DNA of 64,000 nucleotides, taken from NCBI GenBank assembly GCA_950295325.1, contig OX485809.1:32920001-32984000 (forward strand). The letters are read 5' to 3'. Origin of the DNA: Polytrichum commune. Lineage: Eukaryota; Streptophyta; Polytrichopsida; Polytrichales; Polytrichaceae. Positions 58,097 through 64,000 of this stretch are shown here, piece after piece; position 1 is the stretch's first letter; every line of letters begins with the position of its first letter. The notes under the pieces are model-generated. The model saw nothing but the letters and a program-made list of their open reading frames with translations. It was not told the DNA's origin and did not search any database. The position numbers and the translations under genes are program-made.

Positions 58097-58322
58097 AAGG
58101 ATTTGTGCCACTCAAGTAAGTTGAAGGTGCAAAACTAGGAACATTTTATAGTATAGGTTTTGAAATTGAAATAAGACACCAATTTGACCCTGGAATTAAT
58201 ATAAGAGATCTTCAATTGGAATGTTGTAATGGTATTAACTTGGGATGAATAAAACCATAAATATATAACTTAGGGGGCGTATATATAAAGGACTCCCATA
58301 CTTGAGTGGCACAAATCCTAAG
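58097..58322. mobile_element. Small inverted-repeat element, about 225 bp
   Basis: AGGATTTGTGCCACTCAAGT at the left pairs with ACTTGAGTGGCACAAATCCT at the right (20 of 20). The interior is AT-rich and non-coding. This fits a small MITE or a recent foldback; only one copy is seen. Confidence 0.5.
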
Positions 58323-58479
58323 CCCCCAAATGCTAACACAACCTTCAAATCCAATGTGGATACCCACTTGATATTTGTACATTCAAAAATCACAAATATC
58401 ACCTATACACCCTTGGTAATTTTATATATTTCACAAAAAAATTGTAATTTATTAGAGTTATTTGTAAAGTAAAGCAAAT

Positions 58480-58640
58480 GAAACTATGGGTTTAGTCCCA
58501 AACCTTGTGTTAATGAGAATTAACACAAAGTCACCCAAGTTTCCTTAATGCTTTAAATCATCAATGATCATGCATAAAGAATGGTGTCATGCTATTAAAA
58601 ACCGGGTTTCTAGCTTATACTAAGATGGATGGGCCAAAAT
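58480..58640 (+). repeat. Dispersed repeat family K, copy 2
   Basis: Weak direct similarity to 10,265-10,440 (CCCAAGTTTCCTTAATGCTT, GTCATGCTATTAAAAACC, CTTATACTAAGATGG). Confidence 0.4.
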
Positions 58641-59314
58641 AGCCTTCCACATGCTGATCCAGGATTCAGGGCAACGGGTCCCATGGGCATACCCTATTTT
58701 AGATCCTAAAATTCTTTGAATGTTTAAGAGGTGGAAAAAAGAGGTCCCAAAAACTTCACCCAACTTTCAAAAACGACTCTAATAATCGACGAACTAACGA
58801 GCTCTTAATAGAAAATTTTATGAAAAGAAGAAGATCAAACCCACGGTTCCTTCTCTCTTTGAGGGACTTTACATATAACTCTATTGGATTTCAAATCAAA
58901 TTTAAACAAACCAGAAAAAGAAAAAAGAAAAAAGAAAAGCTAAATGAGTGAGAATGATCAGTTGACTAAAGACAATGTCATGTTCAAATATGCTTGCAAA
59001 TCAAAAGATACAAAATGATCCGCTTGTTGCATAATGAAACAAAGTTGTTCTAAAACTTCATAAAGCCAAAACTCTTATAAAACTAGAAATACATCAAGGT
59101 GGAGTCAAAAGTGCTACAATGTGACAATGACATTTCTGCTTTATCACCAAGTTTAAGAGCCTGAAGTAAGGTATGGGGGCTTTGACCTATGTTGCATCAC
59201 GGAATACCGTGATCAGCACTAGGCCAACGGGCTCACCTTCATGCCGGTATTTACGTATTGGCGTAATTTTTCTTTTCTTTTCTTTTATGAAGGCTTTGCT
59301 AAAGTCTATATAAC

Positions 59315-59620
59315 TCGTCTAAAGCACCCACTTCTCCTAGTGAACACACTAAGTTTAAGATGATTAGAATTCTCATATCAAGGCCGCAACCATTTTTCTC
59401 ATTCGTTTTGGAGCTTGTATGAACATCTATTTTATTATTATAATGAAGTCTCTCTCTCTGCTTAATTACTTATATAATGCCCCCACCAATTATGTTAACT
59501 TAGAATATTTAACCAATTTTGAGCATGTGATCAAATCTCTGTGAAACACACATCTTTTTTCTTTCTTTTTTCTTTTCTTTGTTCTATTCACACTTACCCA
59601 CACACCACTCAAATCTAGAT
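59315..59620 (+). repeat. Dispersed repeat family F, copy 4
   Basis: Landmarks ACCCACTTCTCCTAGTGAAC, GATGATTAGAATTCTC, CAATTATGTTAACTTAG, TTTTGAGCATGTGATCAAAT and CACACACCACTCAAATC follow the family order, with extra pyrimidine tracts. Confidence 0.55.
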
Positions 59621-59624
59621 GTTT

Positions 59625-59935
59625 GATTAAAGCAAGCAATCAAATTGACATATTCACCTTATCTGGTCACTCTTCTTAACCTTTTAGTGGTCCAAGGGGC
59701 CCCATATGGGCTTGAAGACATCGTATAGTGATTTTTAAGGTTACTTGTTCTTATGCTTAACAAAACAAATTGCAAAAAAGCAATCCATTAGAACAAAGTC
59801 CTTTACTTCCATTCTTCTAATCGATGAATAAATATATGTTTGGAAAAAACAAGACACAAACACAAACAAACTAACAATACTTGAAACTTAGAGCTCGAAT
59901 AATTGCCCTAAAATTTAAATGCATATAACATTCAT
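59625..59935. other. Intergenic AT-rich DNA
   Basis: Nothing recognised between family F copy 4 and the Harbinger-like element. Confidence 0.4.
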
Positions 59936-59939
59936 CTTA

Positions 59940-61124
59940 GGGTTGCTTCGCACTATGGCCGAAGGTCGAGAGGCCGTTGTTTTCCACCAATCAGATTGCA
60001 AGAAACCAAGAATTCGGCCTCTTGACCTTTCGCACTAGAGGCCAAAGTCCAAAGGCCGTTGAAATTTAAAATGCCTACATGGCAATACTTTTTGACCAAG
60101 GCGATGGACTCTCGAAGGAAGTTTTGGTCGGATAGGAATGGAAACTTGAACTATAGTCGAGAGACCGTTGGATTTTTTTTTCATATCGAAATAAAATTGA
60201 CAAGATCTTGGCCGTTAGATTGGAGGGGTTGTTTTCATGGTCGGAGCTAGGACTTTGACCCAGGGGGGCTGACCTCAGAATTTGGAAATATCCAATGTAT
60301 GTTTTATCTTCAAATTTCAATAGGTGGCCGAATTTGATTATTTCTTGAGAGATTTGGACTCATCAAGCTGACATCCCCATCAAAAATTTGATAATGTCAT
60401 TAATATCCAAAGCTTTGGCAATGGTCTTTTTGATATAGATGATCATAAGATCGATCATCCAATCATCACCAATAAACATCGCCAATAGTAAGCAGATGCC
60501 CGACTTACCTTCAAAGCACTCATAGAAAACATTGCAAAAAAGAATCGTTGTTGCTTTCCCATTGCAATTCTTTTGACCAGTCTGCTTTGCAATTGCTAAA
60601 CAACAACAAATTTTTTTCGTTTGACCAACTGAACATTAGGAATTTGGGGGCTTGTAATAAAATGTTGGCAAGGTCTTGAAAACACCTTTCCAAAGGTGTA
60701 TTACACATCCCAAAATGTTTAACATTGTAGTTGCAAAAAAAGAAAAAAAAAATCATTTTGGCATAGTTTTCTACTACTGATGTCAGGGGGGTTGAGCCCG
60801 CCCCCCCCCCCCCCCCCCCCCCGGCGCTCTACCCTTGGTTGTTATGGGCACGTAATAAAGTGGGATGCTTCTTCTTCTTTGGACTTTGGGCTTGGCTTTT
60901 GGAGGCTTCACACTATGGCGTCCAAGTTGAGAGGCTGTGGGAGTTCATGGCCAAAGGTTTGGACTTTGGGCTTGGCCTTTGGAAGCCTCACACTATGCCC
61001 AGCCAAAGGCTCCAATTCCTATATTTTATTAGTTATTTTAGCCCATTTCTCTGGACTCTCAACAAAGTTTGGCCATTCAATCCCTCGTCCTCTCGACTTG
61101 GACGGCCATAGTGTAAAGCAACCC
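59940..61124. mobile_element. Harbinger-like element, 1,185 bp, TTA target duplication
   Basis: Left end GGGTTGCTTCGCACTATGGC; right end in reverse complement GGGTTGCTTTACACTATGGC. The similarity continues into a GTCGAGAGG segment, giving TIRs of about 40 bp. TTA lies on each side (59,937-59,939 and 61,125-61,127), the target duplication typical of PIF/Harbinger. Inside are degenerate copies of the terminal motif (60,040-60,060; 60,150-60,170; 60,880-61,015, where a segment starting TTTGGACTTTGGGCTTGGC occurs twice about 80 bp apart) and a C run of about 22 nt at 60,800-60,822. I find no transposase with a DDE motif, so it is non-autonomous. Confidence 0.75.
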
Positions 61125-61129
61125 TTATT

Positions 61130-62405
61130 ACCATTGTTACATATGACTATAATCCCATTCCACTATGTGGGAGGAAGTGTTGAATAGATACTTCAATCTC
61201 ATGGACCAAGTGGCTAAAATTTTGACTTATTTTCTTGCTAGGGGGTCCGTGTTAACTATTTCATACACCATAGAACATATACCAATGGCTTTATTGCCTA
61301 AGTGGACACCTATATCTAAGTGGTATATGACATAAGTTGTTGTTTAAAATACACACCAATGGGTATTGCTCTAGGTTCAATAGTGACCACATTTGAAAAT
61401 GTCTTGACATATGATTGTTCAAAAGCCTTGTAAGAGCATCTTCACTTTCGACTCTAATGACGTGCATCTGCACTCCAATTTTGAAACTTGAAATGACAAT
61501 CCTCGTGAACCATAAATGCAGAACAAATGATTCGATTCCCGACCCGATCCAACGGTCAAAAACATGTGTGGAGTCGGACATGCTCACAATATATACTAGG
61601 GCCAAATCCCATGGTGTACCACAAATACTGTTGACAAAAGTAAGCTTTTTCTTATGCATGAGAGACCTTTGGAGACAAATAAAAAAAAAAGAGGTTGACT
61701 TTAGCACCAATGATAATGGTTTAAAGCTCATCGGGGTGGACTTGACACTCTAAATGTATAGTTGAAGTTATAAAGCTTGTTGCCAGTACATACCACCATG
61801 CATTGTTTGGAACAATTATTGCCACTCCATGTTCCTTGACCTTCTCACTTTAATACCCATTTTTCTAGTAGTGATGGTGCTTGCATATACTTCCAAATCC
61901 CTCCGCATTAAGGTACACATGTTGTATTCAACAAACCAACTTTTGGGTGCAAAACGGTTCAATATTCTCCTAAATCGAACATTTTTAGTATCATCTTAAG
62001 GATTAATGTGAAGGTTCACTGGTTGAGATAGTCAAAAAGTCAACACTCAACACATGTTTGACACAACTCACTTTAGGCCGCGCCCACAAAGATCACCACT
62101 TAAGAAGATCACATCAGATAGATTTTTCTAATTTGGTTACTTGTCTTAACCATACACATATTTCTAAATGTATGTGATTACGTGTGGCTCCAAAGAACAG
62201 ATTTGCATCTGCTAGACCATTGGATATTGCATAGAAGGTGGGTCAAGAACACTTTGTGAGCAACCATAGGAGCTTTACAAAATTCCTTGTTGGTTATCTG
62301 CTAGTGAAGTCTATCATAATTAACTAAGACATTTGAAACAAATTGATAGACTTTTTGGGTGGGCCACCTGACTTGAGTGAAGACAAGTCTCATGCCTTGA
62401 TCACA
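61130..62405. other. Intergenic DNA with overlapping ORFs
   Basis: A 146-codon minus-strand ORF (61,291-61,731) overlaps a 112-codon plus-strand ORF (61,415-61,753). Neither shows a known domain and at most one could be real. Without transcripts or homologues I make no gene call. Confidence 0.3.
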
Positions 62406-62409
62406 CCAA

Positions 62410-62537
62410 ACTTTCCGTCCGGTTCTAGCCGTGAAATTTGCTAGGAAATATGTTGAGAAATAAATGTTGACCCACCACTTTTCACATTATTATAGCCAGA
62501 GATGCTGACGAATGATGCCAGAAGTAGCTAGTGTGAT

Positions 62538-62540
<3 letters not shown>
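62410..62540 (+). repeat. Dispersed repeat family G, copy 2
   Basis: Direct match to 615-760. It ends at a TGTGATCAATC just before a (TC)29 microsatellite; copy 1 has TGTGATGAGCC there and no microsatellite. Confidence 0.55.

Positions 62541-62598
<58 letters not shown>
62541..62598. repeat. (TC)29 microsatellite
   Basis: Uninterrupted 58-nt TC run. The minus-strand ORF running through it (RERERE) is not a gene. Confidence 0.95.
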
Positions 62599-62599
<1 letters not shown>

Positions 62600-62601
<2 letters not shown>

Positions 62602-63265
62602 TCCAAGGAATAAAATCACTGAAATACAACCATATCCAATTAAATTTCCTTAAATCCTTAGCAAAACTCCTATCAAAGAGGCATTGCATCAAGTTGAAAG
62701 ATTTACATTGCCTTGTTGAGAGACTTGAGCATGGAGCTTCAAAATGATGTGGGATGTGGAGTGAAAGTCCATAAACAAGAATTGGAGGCCTTTTGCCAAC
62801 GTAAGGGAAAACTATGACAACCTCCCTAGCACTTCCTAAAAGGTTATCACAAGAGTTTTCACTCATGGGATGCACCATGGTCACTTATACAAAGGTCAAC
62901 ACCAAACATGAAGGATTTGCTTGGGATATATTCACATGTGCCATCTAGTGCGTTAGATGAGGATGGTGTTCACTAGTGGAGACGAGATTGTTGAGCTAAT
63001 TTACCATAGAGCTTGGGATGATACCATCCATGCACATGTGTTGAATTTTGACGCTTGGTGAACTTAGAATGTTGAAAACCAAGTGTAACTTAGAATCAAG
63101 TTTGTTAACATTTGGCACACTAGTGAAATGTTTTGTAAGCTACCCCCTCCTTTTATCACCATCCATCATGATTATAACACTACTCAACCATTAGTTATTT
63201 TCGCTTTTCAAATCATAAGTGCCTTCCTTGTAACTACATGAACCCATGACTAGATTTAAACCGAA
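62600..63265. other. Intergenic DNA
   Basis: No gene or clear repeat recognised. Confidence 0.35.
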
Positions 63266-63269
63266 CACA

Positions 63270-63353
63270 ATAGGCCAGCCGGTTTGCAACCGTGCCATGG
63301 TACTTGGAAACACTTATATCTTGACCGATTATGCCCAAAATCTCCTTGGACAC
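63270..63353 (+). mobile_element. Solo right end of foldback family A
   Basis: GGTACTTGGAAACAC, TTGACCGATTATGCCCAAAA and a TCTCCTTGGACAC end match the right terminus at 44,943 and 42,020. Confidence 0.6.
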
Positions 63354-63699
63354 TACAACTGTGTCAATGAAACAAAATTGATTTCTAAGTCCGGGTAGCT
63401 AAGAATTTAATGGGACTGAAAGTACATCAAGAAGGTTTCAAACTTTCAAACCAAGTAAATTTTCTTGAGTGGCGGCGTGCGGTAGCCTCCATGAGCTAGA
63501 GGCTAATGTCTACTTGATGGTCCAATTAAAGGACTTGAGGCTCTCTAGAACTACATTCTCAAATAATGATGGAAACCTATCTCTTATGATATCAAAATTT
63601 CAATACCCTATAGATTGCCAATGGGGTCTTGATGGGGAACATGTTTGATTGGGAACATGTGCCTCTACTATAGATGTGTGTTATTCAAATACTTTTCTC

Positions 63700-64000
63700 T
63701 TTGCACCCACTTCTCAGATGATACGGAACATGCAATTAGTGCAAGGTGATTAGCAATTTGAAACCGTGCTTACATCCATTTGATTCATAATTTTTGGAGC
63801 TCATGTGAGTATCATATTTGTTATCAAAGTGAAGGGTCTCATGCTCATTAAGTTCTCATGTAGGTCCCCCCAATCATGTTGACTACTAGACCTAGAATGA
63901 TTAGCAAATTTAAAGCACATAGTCTAATCTCTTTCCAAGATATATCTTTTTTAGTGTCCATTATTAGATCCACACCTGATCACATACAACTCAAATAGAG
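63700..64000 (+). repeat. Dispersed repeat family F, copy 5 (cut by window end)
   Basis: CACCCACTTCTCAGATGATA, GTGATTAGCAATTTG, CTCATGCTCATTAAGTTCTC, AATCATGTTGACTACTAGAC, AAAGCACATAGTCTAATCTC and GATCACATACAACTCAAATA follow the family order. Confidence 0.6.

Noticed and set aside
57389-58138. Overlapping ORFs in a GC-richer patch considered as a transposase
   Set aside because: No DDE, zinc-finger or dimerisation motif is visible and the ORFs run in conflicting frames and strands.
61291-61753. 146-codon minus and 112-codon plus ORFs, considered as a real gene
   Set aside because: They overlap on opposite strands, show no motif, and I cannot tell whether either is real; left unassigned.
62537-62884. 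115-codon minus-strand ORF
   Set aside because: Ends in the (TC)29 tract and shows no domain; its length is due partly to the microsatellite.

Overview
This is nuclear DNA from a eukaryote, almost certainly a land plant. The evidence is one gene broken by eight GT-AG introns that encodes a plant-type vacuolar serine carboxypeptidase, plus relics of Ty1/copia, hAT and LINE elements, many short terminal-inverted-repeat (TIR) elements and long CT/GA microsatellites. The AT-rich, gene-poor setting would fit a bryophyte (moss) or another seed-free plant, but nothing here fixes the species.

Layout. 0.1-5.3 kb is a graveyard of coding relics: an hAT transposase tail (minus), two Ty1/copia pol fragments joined head to head near 2,998, a 529-bp-period direct duplication, and degenerate arrays with periods near 280 bp. 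5.3-27 kb has no recognisable gene. It holds dispersed repeat families, several TIR elements (10.5, 11.6, 12.2, 16.4 and 26.5 kb) and two unidentified decayed reading frames (23.3 and 24.3-24.9 kb). 27-35 kb is the gene island: an apparently duplicated upstream segment, a diverged tandem array (28.5-29.2 kb), a probable 5' leader intron, and the nine-exon carboxypeptidase gene (30,608-34,624, +). 35-64 kb returns to repeat-rich DNA: a 705-bp foldback element, a long-TIR element carrying a nested hAT-like element with an 8-bp target duplication, a 1,185-bp Harbinger-like element with TTA target duplications, a TIR element swollen by an inverted minisatellite, a decayed LINE 3' end, a second hAT relic and tRNA-like SINE candidates.

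Only the carboxypeptidase looks functional. Every transposon protein has stops or frameshifts, so none of the elements seen is autonomous. I found no rRNA or tRNA gene, no CRISPR array and no multi-gene system. The most unusual material is structural: nested and expanded TIR elements, the head-to-head copia junction, and the repeat-built region upstream of the gene. Repeat families are named A to N only for cross-reference; boundaries were judged by eye and are approximate unless a target duplication is given.
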